DNA of 13,601 bases from Planctomycetaceae bacterium (GTDB lineage: Bacteria; Planctomycetota; Planctomycetia; Pirellulales; Thermoguttaceae), in the NCBI GenBank assembly GCA_031283515.1, contig JAITBS010000274.1:1-13601 (forward strand), in the 5' to 3' direction. Position 1 is the stretch's first letter; each line of letters begins with the position of its first letter. This document shows positions 1 through 8,463 of the stretch, in pieces. The notes below the pieces were generated by a model. That model made no database searches. It saw only the letters and a list, made by a program, of their open reading frames with translations, and was not told the origin of the DNA. The position numbers were made by a program, and so were the translations under genes.

Positions 1-64
1 ACCAACGGCGGAACATTTGGATTAAAATGGTAATATTTGAACAAATAATGAAAATCCAACCCCA

Positions 65-334
65 TTGTGTACAAATAACTATTTCACAAAATGTTGTAAT
101 AAAATCTACAAAATTCTAAATCAATGGAATATTCCGAATCATTTTTCAATTTTAAATCAATCCGGTTTTATTGCTCATCCTAATTCCGGCTTAGAAAACG
201 TTCCTAAAATTGGTGTTTGGCTTATGCCGGATAATCAAAATCAAGGGATGTTAAAAAACTTTTTTCTTAATTATGAATATTCTTGTAACCATTCATGTAA
301 AATAACAAAAACTAATAATTCAAAAGGTAAATGA
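65..334 (+). pseudogene. Decayed fragment of a DUF3226-like protein
   Basis: An open stretch of 89 codons with no convincing start (first usable codon is TTG) and stops just upstream in its frame. Residues 46-63 read VPKIGVWLMPDNQNQGML. From memory this matches the hallmark WxMPDN...GML segment of DUF3226 proteins, and the preceding NKIYKILNQW fits the family's 'W-x-S-I-x-x-x-L' helix. Intact members are around 200 residues with a Toprim-like N-terminal part and often sit beside AAA ATPase genes. Here the N-terminal half is missing and the similarity stops soon after GMLKNFF, so this is a remnant of the middle only. The reading frame ends where the repeat-rich stretch starts. The family assignment is by recalled motif and is moderate; the decayed state is more certain. 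Confidence 0.5.
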
Positions 335-383
335 TCTTTCTTAGAAACGTTGTTTGCCCAAGATGTTTGGTTTATTTTTTACA

Positions 384-559
384 AACCTCATTTTCACCTA
401 ATTTTCTTAACAAAACAACCGCAGCAGCAATAAATTTCCTCTCAAACATAACCTCATTATCCGGTCTGTTTTTTTATGAGGTAATGAGGTTTGCGTATGT
501 TGCGTCATTGGCTACTGAGGTTGTTTTTGTTAGGAAAAAATTAGGTTGAAAATGAGGTT
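384..559. repeat. Palindromic MITE-like element with ~37-41 bp inverted arms
   Basis: The left arm (384-420) begins AACCTCATTTTC and ends AACAAAACAACC. The right arm (519-559) is its imperfect reverse complement, differing mainly by 1-2 base indels. A second nested inverted pair lies inside (AACCTCATTA at 450-459, TAATGAGGTT at 482-491). A further single copy of the left arm lies at 12262-12298 with 34 of 37 identical bases. No target duplication is evident at the flanks. Short size, long inverted ends and dispersal suggest a non-autonomous mobile repeat; a structured intergenic RNA element is the alternative. Confidence 0.55.
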
Positions 560-671
560 GCCGAAAATTAAGAACTTCCTGATACATTCCACTGAGTAGA
601 AAACCGGCATTGATCATCAAATCAAATTCGTCAACATCGAATTGGAGATAATTTTTTGCTGATTGTGTTGA
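474..671 (-). other. Short open stretch, possible gene remnant fused to repeat arm
   Basis: On the minus strand one frame stays open from a stop at 672-674 to a stop at 474-476. Its first part (about 671-560) reads like protein, for example DVDEFDLMINAGFLLSGMYQ. The second part is simply the repeat arm. There is no good start codon, and I do not recognise the sequence. It could be the tail of a decayed gene interrupted by the repeat, or chance. Confidence 0.2.
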
Positions 672-721
672 TTATAACAGTGAAAATTAGACCGTTACAT
701 TTTGCTCTGTTATTTTGTTAG

Positions 722-749
722 TTGAAAACTCTTTTGTTTTTGATAGAAT
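722..749 (+). promoter_or_regulatory. Candidate sigma70-type promoter for dprA
   Basis: TTGAAA (722-727), a 16-bp spacer and TAGAAT (744-749) predict transcription start near 756, about 40-90 bases before the possible dprA starts. The surrounding 560-797 stretch holds no other gene that I can support. Confidence 0.4.
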
Positions 750-842
750 CCTCTCAATGGAGTGATTTGTCTCCACACAAAATTAAATTGACCCCCTGTG
801 TCCTCAACCCAAAATAAAGTAACTTGGAAAGTTCAGGCTGCA

Positions 843-1970
843 ATGAGTGATAGTTATTCGGGAATCCTAGATCATATCCTTCTTTCAATGATTGAAGGGA
901 TTGGATCAAGAACATATCAGCGGCTTCTGGAACGGTTTGGAAACGTAACCAAAATATTGGACGCTTCCTATTGTGATTTGAGCGGTTTTGAATTTCTGAA
1001 ACCGGATACGGCTTTGCGGTTGGCTTCGGCAAGACAAAATATTGATCCCAATCTTATTCTTGAACTTTGTCAACGTGATCAGATTGATATTATCCCGCTT
1101 CATGATTCACAATATCCAGAATCACTTCGAATAATTCATGATCCGCCGCCTATTTTGTACGTTAAAGGAAAAATCTTGCCGCAAGATACCTTCTCCATTG
1201 CCGTCATCGGAACCCGTCGAAGTTCGGCTTACGGTTGCCGTCAGGCAGATCGTCTGGCAACAGCTCTCGCACATCATGGATTTACAATTATTAGCGGTTT
1301 GGCATTAGGAATTGATGGTATTGCTCACCGAGCCGCCTTAAAATCCAATACCCGAACTCTTGCCGTGTTGGGAAGCGGACATCACCGAATTTATCCGCCG
1401 GAACATGAAACTCTTGCCGAACAAATTATTCATGCCGGCGGTGCGGTGTTGAGTGAATATCCGCCGTTACATCAATCATCAAAATGGACATTTCCGCAAC
1501 GTAATCGGATTGTCAGTGGTCTTTCGCTTGGTGTTCTTGTTGTGGAATCGCCGTTGCGAAGTGGTGCCATGATCTCCGCCCGAATCGCCGGAGAACAAGG
1601 ACGTGATATCTTTGCCGTACCAGGTTCCATCGAATCCTCCAACTCCCAAGGTTGTCATCAATTGATTCGCGACGGAGCTTATTTGGTTGAATCAATTGAT
1701 GATATATTAAATGTTCTTGGTCCGTTACGACAAAAAGTCCTGCTGTTCAATAAACCACAATGCCCAAACCCTATTCGACACCCAAACGAAATATCACTAA
1801 ACGAAATCGAATTAATTGTGTTACACTCTATCGGAATAACTGCAACACCACTTCAATCCATCATAACAACTACCGGACTCGAAGAACAACAAGTTGTTGC
1901 CGCATTGAGTGTTTTAGAAAAAAAACGAATCATTCGGCAAATCTCTCCGGTTGTATTTGTCAAAATGTAA
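843..1970 (+). CDS. dprA: DNA-processing protein DprA (Smf)
   Basis: DprA binds incoming single-stranded DNA in the cytoplasm and loads RecA during natural transformation; the gene is also widespread in bacteria not known to be competent. The 375-residue product has an N-terminal helical region with a helix-hairpin-helix-like IEGIGSRTYQRLLERFG (residues 17-33). A Rossmann-type DprA core follows at about 100-290: IAVIGTRRSSAYG (119-131), GFTIISGLALGIDGIAHRAA (146-165), GSGHHRIYPPEH, FPQRNRIVSGLS (217-228) and ESPLRSGAMISARIA (235-249). A small winged-helix-like C-terminal domain occupies ~318-375. All hallmark motifs and the usual length are present, so it looks intact. I chose the ATG at 843; a GTG at 798 in frame would add 15 residues unlike the family. 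Downstream, the permease starts 38 bases after the stop. Confidence 0.95.
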   Translation: MSDSYSGILDHILLSMIEGIGSRTYQRLLERFGNVTKILDASYCDLSGFEFLKPDTALRLASARQNIDPNLILELCQRDQIDIIPLHDSQYPESLRIIHDPPPILYVKGKILPQDTFSIAVIGTRRSSAYGCRQADRLATALAHHGFTIISGLALGIDGIAHRAALKSNTRTLAVLGSGHHRIYPPEHETLAEQIIHAGGAVLSEYPPLHQSSKWTFPQRNRIVSGLSLGVLVVESPLRSGAMISARIAGEQGRDIFAVPGSIESSNSQGCHQLIRDGAYLVESIDDILNVLGPLRQKVLLFNKPQCPNPIRHPNEISLNEIELIVLHSIGITATPLQSIITTTGLEEQQVVAALSVLEKKRIIRQISPVVFVKM

Positions 1971-2008
1971 CAACATATAACGAAATTCATTCCGGTTGAT
2001 AAATCCCA

Positions 2009-2905
2009 ATGATGATATTTTTTGCGGTTCTTTTGCGAATTATTGTCAATCCGCTTTCCAATGTTTTTCAGAAACAAATTTGTTCCGATAGGTTTGGTAC
2101 TGACGGACAAAATCCGTTTTTCACCAATTTTTTAACCTATTTTATTTTATCGATTACAATTATTCCATTGGTTTTACATATTTCTTGGCTGAATTTTCCG
2201 GTAACATTTTGGAGTTACGCTATTTTGTCAGGATTATTTGGGGCATTAGGGAACGGTTTTTTGGTTAAGGCGGTTCGGAATGGCGAACTTTCCGTACTTG
2301 GTCCCATTAACGCTTATAAACCAGTTATTGGAATTATTTTTGGTATTGTATTACTTTTTGAGATTCCCGATTTGTTTGGAATTTTTGGTGTTGCTGTGAT
2401 TGTTGTCGGAAGTTATTTTGTTATTGATTCCGGTCAATCTCAGCGGTTCTCGCGGCAATTATTGAAACGTCCTGATTTACGTTATCGTATTGCTGCAATG
2501 TTTCTGGCGGCAATTGAAGCGGTGTTTATCAAAAAAATGATACTGTATTCCGATCCTAATACCGCCTTTGTTATTTGGTGTTGGGGCGGCACAATTTTTT
2601 CGTTACTCTTTTTTCCCTTTCAGGCAAAACAAGAAAAAATTGTTTGGAAACACGAATGTCAAAAAGCCGGTTCAAATATTTTTTTGTATTTGGGGTTGGT
2701 GTGTTCGGTTGGTTTGATGCAATGGTCAACCAATTACGTTTTTCAGAAAATTCCGGTTGGTTATGCGTTAGCTTTGTTTCAATTATCGGTGATTTTAAGT
2801 GTGTTTTACGGTTGGTTCTTTTTCCGCGAATCACAGATCGTCCGCAAACTTCTCGCCTCAGCCATGATGATTTTCGGTTCCGTCTTAATTTTGTTGAGCA
2901 ATTAA
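2009..2905 (+). CDS. EamA/DMT-superfamily membrane transporter
   Basis: This is a 298-residue, very hydrophobic protein with about ten predicted membrane segments and the two-fold repeat organisation of drug/metabolite transporters. The first repeat ends around residue 139 after the conserved-looking GELSVLGPINAYKPVIGIIF and an FGIFGVAVIVVGSYFVI helix. The second ends at the C-terminus with a parallel segment, VGYALALFQLSVILSVFYGW followed by LLASAMMIFGSVLILL. Such permeases export or import small metabolites across the cytoplasmic membrane; the substrate cannot be read from sequence. It begins with two consecutive ATG codons (2009 or 2012) 38 bases after dprA and is probably co-transcribed with it. 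No Shine-Dalgarno sequence is visible. Confidence 0.85.
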   Translation: MMIFFAVLLRIIVNPLSNVFQKQICSDRFGTDGQNPFFTNFLTYFILSITIIPLVLHISWLNFPVTFWSYAILSGLFGALGNGFLVKAVRNGELSVLGPINAYKPVIGIIFGIVLLFEIPDLFGIFGVAVIVVGSYFVIDSGQSQRFSRQLLKRPDLRYRIAAMFLAAIEAVFIKKMILYSDPNTAFVIWCWGGTIFSLLFFPFQAKQEKIVWKHECQKAGSNIFLYLGLVCSVGLMQWSTNYVFQKIPVGYALALFQLSVILSVFYGWFFFRESQIVRKLLASAMMIFGSVLILLSN

Positions 2906-2925
2906 AAAATAAGGTAAACAATATT

Positions 2926-3240
2926 ATGAGTAAAGAAATAGATAAAGATATATTGATGCCGCTATTAGAAGAAGTTCGAGAAGTATTTACATCAGAAAAT
3001 TATTTAGCAGGCATGAATGTACCCCAAAAAATATGTAGATTGAGAGACGAAGAAGAATTTGCATGTGAAAATAAAAATCTTGCATTTTACTTTGAATGTA
3101 TATCTTCAAAAAATTCCAAAACGGTATATACAGAAATGGATTCACGTCTCATTGATTATACAGAGGAGTTGACCATTAATAGAGTTGTACATAAGTACGC
3201 TTCTATTATTACTTCCACGCCCAATAATCAATACATCTGA
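2926..3240 (+). CDS. Small unknown protein (104 aa)
   Basis: An acidic, soluble-looking protein of 104 residues beginning MSKEIDKDILMPLLEEVREV. The start at 2926 is supported by an AAGGT 11 bases upstream and by its position 20 bases after the permease stop. The same frame stays open much further upstream, but that part only shadows the permease gene. The first ~25 residues look like an amphipathic helix. There are no membrane segments, signal peptide or motif that I recognise, and two cysteines (37, 49) lack a metal-binding pattern. Its coding sequence is more AT-rich than its neighbours, which may mean recent acquisition or relaxed constraint. It may be co-transcribed with the permease. Confidence 0.6.
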   Translation: MSKEIDKDILMPLLEEVREVFTSENYLAGMNVPQKICRLRDEEEFACENKNLAFYFECISSKNSKTVYTEMDSRLIDYTEELTINRVVHKYASIITSTPNNQYI

Positions 3241-3381
3241 TTTAGGTAAAACAGCAAAAATTCTTCAAAATAAATTTTTTGCTAAAAATAACTTTTATTT
3301 CTAAAATTTTCGCCTATAATATATGGTTTGATTACGTCATAGTTATCAGTTATTGATACCATTGCCAGACCCGCACTGAAT

Positions 3382-3407
3382 ACATTAGTAATTGTTTTTA
3401 CTAATGT
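3382..3407. repeat. Perfect 10-bp inverted repeat (hairpin or operator)
   Basis: ACATTAGTAA (3382-3391) and TTACTAATGT (3398-3407) flank a 6-base loop. No T-run follows on either strand, so it is not a typical intrinsic terminator. It could be an operator or an RNA hairpin between the dprA block and the large exported-protein gene. Confidence 0.45.
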
Positions 3408-3467
3408 CTCCTTAAATTTATACAATTTTTTTGTATCCTTGTAATTTTCAATTAATTATGAAAAATA

Positions 3468-3496
3468 TTGACCTGCACTGATTTCAAATTTATTTT
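3468..3496 (+). promoter_or_regulatory. Candidate promoter for the large exported-protein gene
   Basis: TTGACC (3468-3473), a 17-bp spacer and TATTTT (3491-3496) place a start near 3503, about 85 bases before the chosen ATG. One copy of the GACCTGCACTGA repeat overlaps the -35 box and spacer, which would suit a regulator site. Background AT content makes chance matches likely. Confidence 0.35.
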
Positions 3497-3587
3497 GCTC
3501 AAAAAACGTTTTAATGGTTATTGGTGAAATAATATTTGCCAAAAAACGAAAAATATAAATTTGATACAAAAAAATAATTTACAATTT

Positions 3588-6500
3588 ATGAATCTATTTA
3601 TTAAGGTGATTCTGTTAATCGTTTGTTTTGCTGTTTTGTTGTTGATGTCTTGTTTTGTTGTTGCGGAGACGCCGGAACCGGTTACCGTGCCGGAGGCAAC
3701 CGTGTTACAGGAACCAGTCGTCTTATCGGAATTACCGGCTGAAACTGTAACAGCAATACCCATTCCTCCAAAATCCGAACGCCAAGAACCTTATCGTGTT
3801 TTTTTTCCGATTGATTCGTTTCAGAAAATTGTCGGTAACACGGTTTATATTCCAATGGAGTTTTTGCAATTATTGTCACGGAATGCCAGAATTGCCGGTC
3901 CCGAACCGCATCACCAATGGAATATTGAACGAGCAGAATATCAAGGTTCGCTTGTCCGTAATCCGCTCACACAAGATATCGAACTGGCAGATGATTTCAA
4001 AGCAATTTTTGAAATCAATTTGGATTCGGAAAATGCCGCGATGGTTTTTCCATTACTGCCGCTTTTCCAAGACCGTGCTTTTTGGGATTCTAAACCAATT
4101 CAGGCAGTCCGGCGAACAACCGCAAATAAAGAAAACAATTATTTGATTTTTAATATCGAAAACGAAAAAAAAGGTAAACATCGGTTAGAACTTTCCCTTG
4201 CCCCCAAGCAAGAAGAATATGATAAAACCCGACGAATTGCCTTAAATATTCCCAAAGTTCCGAATACCGTTCTCCGCCTGAAAACTACACAAGACGCTCC
4301 AGTAATTAACGTTTCAGAATGTTTGGGAGCAGTTACACCGAACTCATTATTGTCTCCGAATTTAGTTGCCGAAATTGGTTCTTCGGAACAACTTGTTTTT
4401 TCGTGGAACAACGAATTAAATCGCGGAGCTTCGACCACATCCGAAGTCGAACAATTTTTTCGACTCTGGGCAAAACCAACACAAGTCGAACTTAGAACAT
4501 ATTTTCGTTTCCGAATTGAAGGAGGCCGTGTTCCCTCGCTTCATTTTCAAACCGATCCGCGTTGGCATCGTTCCGGTCCATTTCATTGTGAGGAATACCC
4601 AATTGACCAAATGGAAACATATCTTGATTCGGCAAGTCAGGATAACGGAACTTCGTTACAAAATGAGATTACCCGCTTGAGTTTTAAAACACCAGTTTCA
4701 GGAATTTTAACAGTGAGTGCCGGTTTTGTTCTTCGTGATTTTAACGGAATTGGTAAAGTCCGGTTGCCGCAATTCCGCGCGTTACAATCACGGATTACTA
4801 AATCAATGTTTGCGGTTTTCGCTGATCCGGTAATGGAACTTGATTATCCGAATATTGGTCTGGGAACCGGTTTTGAAACAAATTTTCCCAGTTCCGGAAA
4901 CGACGAACAACCATTAGCCGAATATGATTTGACCAGAACGGAACCTTCATGGTTACTGGCAATCCGAACAAAAAATCAAATTCCAACTCTCAAATGGAAT
5001 CAATCTGTTCGTTTTGATGATGGTGATTCCGGTTTGTTTTGTCGCGGTGAATTTTCTTCTGTTCGGGAAGTTTTTTTGCAACGATTTTCCATGCCTGAAT
5101 CTTTTCGGATTGAATCGGTTGAAGTCCGTGACGCACGGCAGAATCCTGTCGAAATTCGTGTTGCGGAAACAACTCCTGATTCGGCTGATGAAAAACGGTT
5201 ACATCGAATTATCTTTTTCAAACGGGCTGTTTCAGGAAATTATACGATAACAATTCAAGGAAATTTCGCAACACAAATAAGTACACACGAACAAACGTTG
5301 GAACCGGTTCCTTTGATTATTTTTGACGAGGTTCGGACGGAAGAAAAATTATTGAACATTTTTCGGACTTCTGCTGTTGTTGCGGAAATCCAAACGGAAG
5401 GAACTCATTGGACGGCATCGGAAATTGCGCCTGTTGCGTCGAAACCTTTTCAAGATTCACTTCCGTTGTGTTCGTGGAGAGAGAAAAATCCGCCGTCTAT
5501 TGCCGACAATAATCAAACTGATACAATATTATCTAACGATTGGAAATTCCAAACGCCGATGTTTTTGCTTGTTCCGAATAAACCGGTGATTCAAGGCGAA
5601 CAAATTACCACCATTTCACGAAGTATTACTGATGTCTGGAATATTACGTTCGATATTCTCTGGAATATTTCCGGCGGAGAACTGGATACAATTCGATTCC
5701 GCTGGGACGAACAATGTGGTTCAACGATTGCGGTTGAGCCGGCAGTTCCGTTCACTCTAAAGCAAAACGACGGTCATACACATCTGGTGTTGTCACAAAA
5801 AATCCCGTTTTCCGGTCAACTACATTTTCGAATCAAAACAACATTAAACGCTACAGGAATTTCCATTTCAGTTCCGAAACTGATTCCAGAACGCGATAAA
5901 GCAGAAAAAATTGAAACTAAAACTTATGTTATTGTACCGCGTTATGCGGATGGAGAAATAATTCCATGGAACCTGAACCGTCTTGAAACGGTTGATGACG
6001 CAACCCGAAAACAGTTGGAAGAAAAAACCGCAAAACTTCCTGAGGAAAATAAAATATCGCTTCCGGGTACAGTTCTTACGGTGCCGGAAGGAATTACTTC
6101 TTCAGGCGGTACAGGACGAACAATTGTTGTACGTGAACCCGTATTGGATACCAATTCCCATTTATTTCTTCAAACAACCGGAAACGGAATAGAAGATTTT
6201 ACCGCAACAATAACTCGTAAAAATTCACCGTCGGTGGTGAATCTTTACGACATGAATATTTTTATTCAGAACAATGGTATTTTATTTGGTTGCGCAACGG
6301 TTGATCTGAAAAGTCGAGGACAAGACAGTTTTTTCCTGCGAATGCCGCCGGATTATGAATTGATTCGTGTAACTTGTGCCGGTATTGCATCTAAAGGAAT
6401 AAAGTTGTCGGAGGATCAGTGGAAAATTGATCTCTGGTCAAGTGATTATCCGCAACGTGTTAAAATCATTTTTCGAGGACAACTAACCAATAATGAAACG

Positions 6501-7508
6501 TCAGTACAACCAGTAACGTTATCTCAATTGAATAGAGAAAAACAAACAATATCACTGCATTTTCCTGTACTTGAAGGAGTTTTCGTACAACAAACGCTTT
6601 GGACGATTTCATTGGAAACACCGCGTGACGGTTTCTTTTCGCCGTTTGATATTTTGGTACACCGTAACCATAAAGGATTGGATATCAGTAACGTTTTGTC
6701 CGGTCATATTCCTGTATCGGGAAACAAGGCAATGCAGACACTGCTCAAACTTAATTTAATTCGTTTAAACAATCTTCTTCTTATTTTAAACTCTGTTTCC
6801 ACACCGTCGCCGGCACGGTCTGAAGAAGTAAAACGTTGGTTTACTTATTGGCAGGATGAATGGTTTACCGCAGTCAACACAATGGAATATCAAACGAAAA
6901 ATTTTCCTGTAACACTTCAATCCGGTCTTCATGAACTGATTCTTGATCCAATAAATCCGTCATCGAATGGATTGGTTTCCGGTTTTATCGGAACAATTTT
7001 GGAATCAAAAAATATTCCGATGTCGATTGAGGCATTGATGCAGCGTTATCAAAGTGAGGTTTCGGCAAAATCGTTGTCTGCTGTTCCAGACGGTAATCGT
7101 CAACGGCCTCAATTATTTTTTTCGAATTCATTATTTCCGTATCACGGCAATACGATAACGGATGTTTCTTATTTTTTCGGGGTGAACGAAGAGTCGCTCA
7201 ATGAAATTTGTTTAACTTCAAATCCCAAAGGGTACCATTTGCCGTTCTTTTTACGCAACAATTTATTGAATCATATATTACTTGGGTTAGCAATTCCGGT
7301 TTTTCTTTTAATTTTATTGATACGTTTTCATCTTTGGGATTTATTTTTTCAATTTCCTCATTTTTGGGGATTTGCTGTTGGTTTATTGCTTTGTCATTTA
7401 TTTCCGCCCGGTTTTTTGGGAATGGCGATATTGTTGTTTACATTCCTTTCATTTTGTTATCCAACATGGCCCCGTCATCGTGAATTTTTCGAACAAAAAC
7501 AGGGTTAA
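3588..7508 (+). CDS. Large exported, C-terminally membrane-anchored protein
   Basis: A 1,306-residue protein of unknown function. From the ATG at 3588 it begins with a signal peptide: K6, a hydrophobic core at 7-20 and a likely cleavage site after VVA (residue 26). A Pro/Glu/Val-rich linker follows (27-65). The body of about 1,150 residues is beta-rich in appearance and has no enzyme motif that I recognise. Residues ~1229-1291 hold two or three membrane helices, ending in a short charged tail (PRHREFFEQKQG). Most of the protein should therefore lie outside the cytoplasmic membrane, tethered at its C-terminus. The early segments FFPIDSFQ, VYIPMEFLQLL and ERAEYQGSL recall large planctomycete proteins of unknown function. 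An in-frame TTG at 3561 is a weaker start that would spoil the signal peptide's n-region. The frame is intact and uninterrupted. The deacetylase gene follows after 73 bases. Confidence 0.85.
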   Translation: MNLFIKVILLIVCFAVLLLMSCFVVAETPEPVTVPEATVLQEPVVLSELPAETVTAIPIPPKSERQEPYRVFFPIDSFQKIVGNTVYIPMEFLQLLSRNARIAGPEPHHQWNIERAEYQGSLVRNPLTQDIELADDFKAIFEINLDSENAAMVFPLLPLFQDRAFWDSKPIQAVRRTTANKENNYLIFNIENEKKGKHRLELSLAPKQEEYDKTRRIALNIPKVPNTVLRLKTTQDAPVINVSECLGAVTPNSLLSPNLVAEIGSSEQLVFSWNNELNRGASTTSEVEQFFRLWAKPTQVELRTYFRFRIEGGRVPSLHFQTDPRWHRSGPFHCEEYPIDQMETYLDSASQDNGTSLQNEITRLSFKTPVSGILTVSAGFVLRDFNGIGKVRLPQFRALQSRITKSMFAVFADPVMELDYPNIGLGTGFETNFPSSGNDEQPLAEYDLTRTEPSWLLAIRTKNQIPTLKWNQSVRFDDGDSGLFCRGEFSSVREVFLQRFSMPESFRIESVEVRDARQNPVEIRVAETTPDSADEKRLHRIIFFKRAVSGNYTITIQGNFATQISTHEQTLEPVPLIIFDEVRTEEKLLNIFRTSAVVAEIQTEGTHWTASEIAPVASKPFQDSLPLCSWREKNPPSIADNNQTDTILSNDWKFQTPMFLLVPNKPVIQGEQITTISRSITDVWNITFDILWNISGGELDTIRFRWDEQCGSTIAVEPAVPFTLKQNDGHTHLVLSQKIPFSGQLHFRIKTTLNATGISISVPKLIPERDKAEKIETKTYVIVPRYADGEIIPWNLNRLETVDDATRKQLEEKTAKLPEENKISLPGTVLTVPEGITSSGGTGRTIVVREPVLDTNSHLFLQTTGNGIEDFTATITRKNSPSVVNLYDMNIFIQNNGILFGCATVDLKSRGQDSFFLRMPPDYELIRVTCAGIASKGIKLSEDQWKIDLWSSDYPQRVKIIFRGQLTNNETSVQPVTLSQLNREKQTISLHFPVLEGVFVQQTLWTISLETPRDGFFSPFDILVHRNHKGLDISNVLSGHIPVSGNKAMQTLLKLNLIRLNNLLLILNSVSTPSPARSEEVKRWFTYWQDEWFTAVNTMEYQTKNFPVTLQSGLHELILDPINPSSNGLVSGFIGTILESKNIPMSIEALMQRYQSEVSAKSLSAVPDGNRQRPQLFFSNSLFPYHGNTITDVSYFFGVNEESLNEICLTSNPKGYHLPFFLRNNLLNHILLGLAIPVFLLILLIRFHLWDLFFQFPHFWGFAVGLLLCHLFPPGFLGMAILLFTFLSFCYPTWPRHREFFEQKQG

Positions 7509-7581
7509 TGTCCATTAAAATAACAAAACAATAATAAAATTATAAAATCGTTAAGAAAATTACTAATATTTTATAAAAGTC

Positions 7582-8421
7582 ATGTTAAACGCTTTTTCTG
7601 TTGATGTGGAAGATTATTATCAAGTAGGTGCATTTGCCGGCATGATTTCGCCGAAAGATTGGGATTCATGGGAATCGCGGGTTGTTACCAATACTCGAAA
7701 AATACTTACTATTCTTGACTCCGGTTCAAGACTGGTAAGCGGAACATTTTTTGTACTTGGTTGGATTGCGGAACGGTTTCCCGATTTGGTTCGTGAGATT
7801 GCAGATCGGGGACATGAAATCGCATCGCATGGTTTTATGCATCAATTAGTGTACGAAATGACGGAAACAGAATTTCGGAACGATGTCCGCCGAACACGAT
7901 TACTGTTGCAAGAACTGTCCGGTCAATCCGTAATTGGTTATCGTGCGCCTAGTTTTTCCATCGTTAAGCGGACACCTTGGGCGCATCGTATTTTGGTTGA
8001 AGAAGGTTATTGTTACGACAGTAGTGTTTTTCCGATTCACCATGATTTACACGGCAATGCCGATGCTCCGCTTGAGATTCACGAGATAACAACAGAATCG
8101 GGAATAATTCGGGAATTTCCGCCGGCGGTTGTTCGGCGGTTTGGTCAAAATTTACCGACTGGCGGCGGCGGTTATTTCCGGTTTTTCCCTTATTTTGTAA
8201 CAACTCGATGGCTTCGTTCGATCAATACTTCAGGCAAACCGTTTGTCTTTTACATTCATCCGTGGGAGGTTGACCCGCAACAACCGCGCATTTCCAATGC
8301 CCCATTGAAAAGCCGTTTCCGACATTACCTAAACCTGCATCGAACAGAATCACGGCTAAAACATCTGCTCAATGATTTTAATTTCGTACCAATTCGAAAG
8401 GTGTTGAAACTTGAATCGTAA
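7582..8421 (+). CDS. Polysaccharide deacetylase, DUF3473/XrtA-associated type
   Basis: A NodB-fold carbohydrate esterase (family CE4 type) of 279 residues. Members remove N-acetyl groups from extracellular or wall polysaccharides using a metal ion. FSVDVEDYYQVGAF (5-18) carries the catalytic/metal aspartate region. GHEIASHGFMHQ (77-88) gives the His-x3-His metal pair (H83, H87). GYRAPSFS (119-126) is motif 3. LPTGGGGYFR and FYIHPWEVDP, followed by FRHYLNLHRTESRLKHLL, form the C-terminal DUF3473 region typical of deacetylases found in exosortase (XrtA/PEP-CTERM) exopolysaccharide loci. Length and motif order match an intact member. There is no signal peptide, as usual for this type. No exosortase or glycosyltransferase gene lies in the window; the only plus-strand neighbour is the large exported protein. 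Confidence 0.93.
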   Translation: MLNAFSVDVEDYYQVGAFAGMISPKDWDSWESRVVTNTRKILTILDSGSRLVSGTFFVLGWIAERFPDLVREIADRGHEIASHGFMHQLVYEMTETEFRNDVRRTRLLLQELSGQSVIGYRAPSFSIVKRTPWAHRILVEEGYCYDSSVFPIHHDLHGNADAPLEIHEITTESGIIREFPPAVVRRFGQNLPTGGGGYFRFFPYFVTTRWLRSINTSGKPFVFYIHPWEVDPQQPRISNAPLKSRFRHYLNLHRTESRLKHLLNDFNFVPIRKVLKLES

Positions 8422-8463
8422 CGGTTTTTGTTTACAATTATTCTGTTGTTTTTTAATTTTCAG

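Larger units (their letters stand above)
3241..3587. other. AT-rich intergenic gap with short repeats
   Basis: About 350 bases without a supportable gene. It contains a 26-bp hairpin (3382-3407), a weak hairpin at 3420-3436 (ATACAA/TTGTAT), two copies of GACC(C/T)GCACTGA (3368-3379 and 3470-3481, 11 of 12 identical) and a candidate promoter. Confidence 0.6.

Noticed and set aside
331..549. 72-codon open frame on the plus strand
   Set aside because: It lies almost wholly within the palindromic repeat element and has no protein-like character.
384..559. CRISPR-like array from recurring CCTCATT motifs
   Set aside because: The repeats are inverted and nested with no regular spacers, and no cas genes are present.
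2575..2925. Upstream extension of the small unknown protein's frame
   Set aside because: It shadows the permease gene, whose membrane-protein reading frame is clearly the real one.
3645..3668. Lipoprotein signal (LMSC) in the giant protein
   Set aside because: Met at -2 is a poor lipobox and a good ordinary signal-peptidase site (VVA) follows four residues later; an ordinary signal peptide is preferred.
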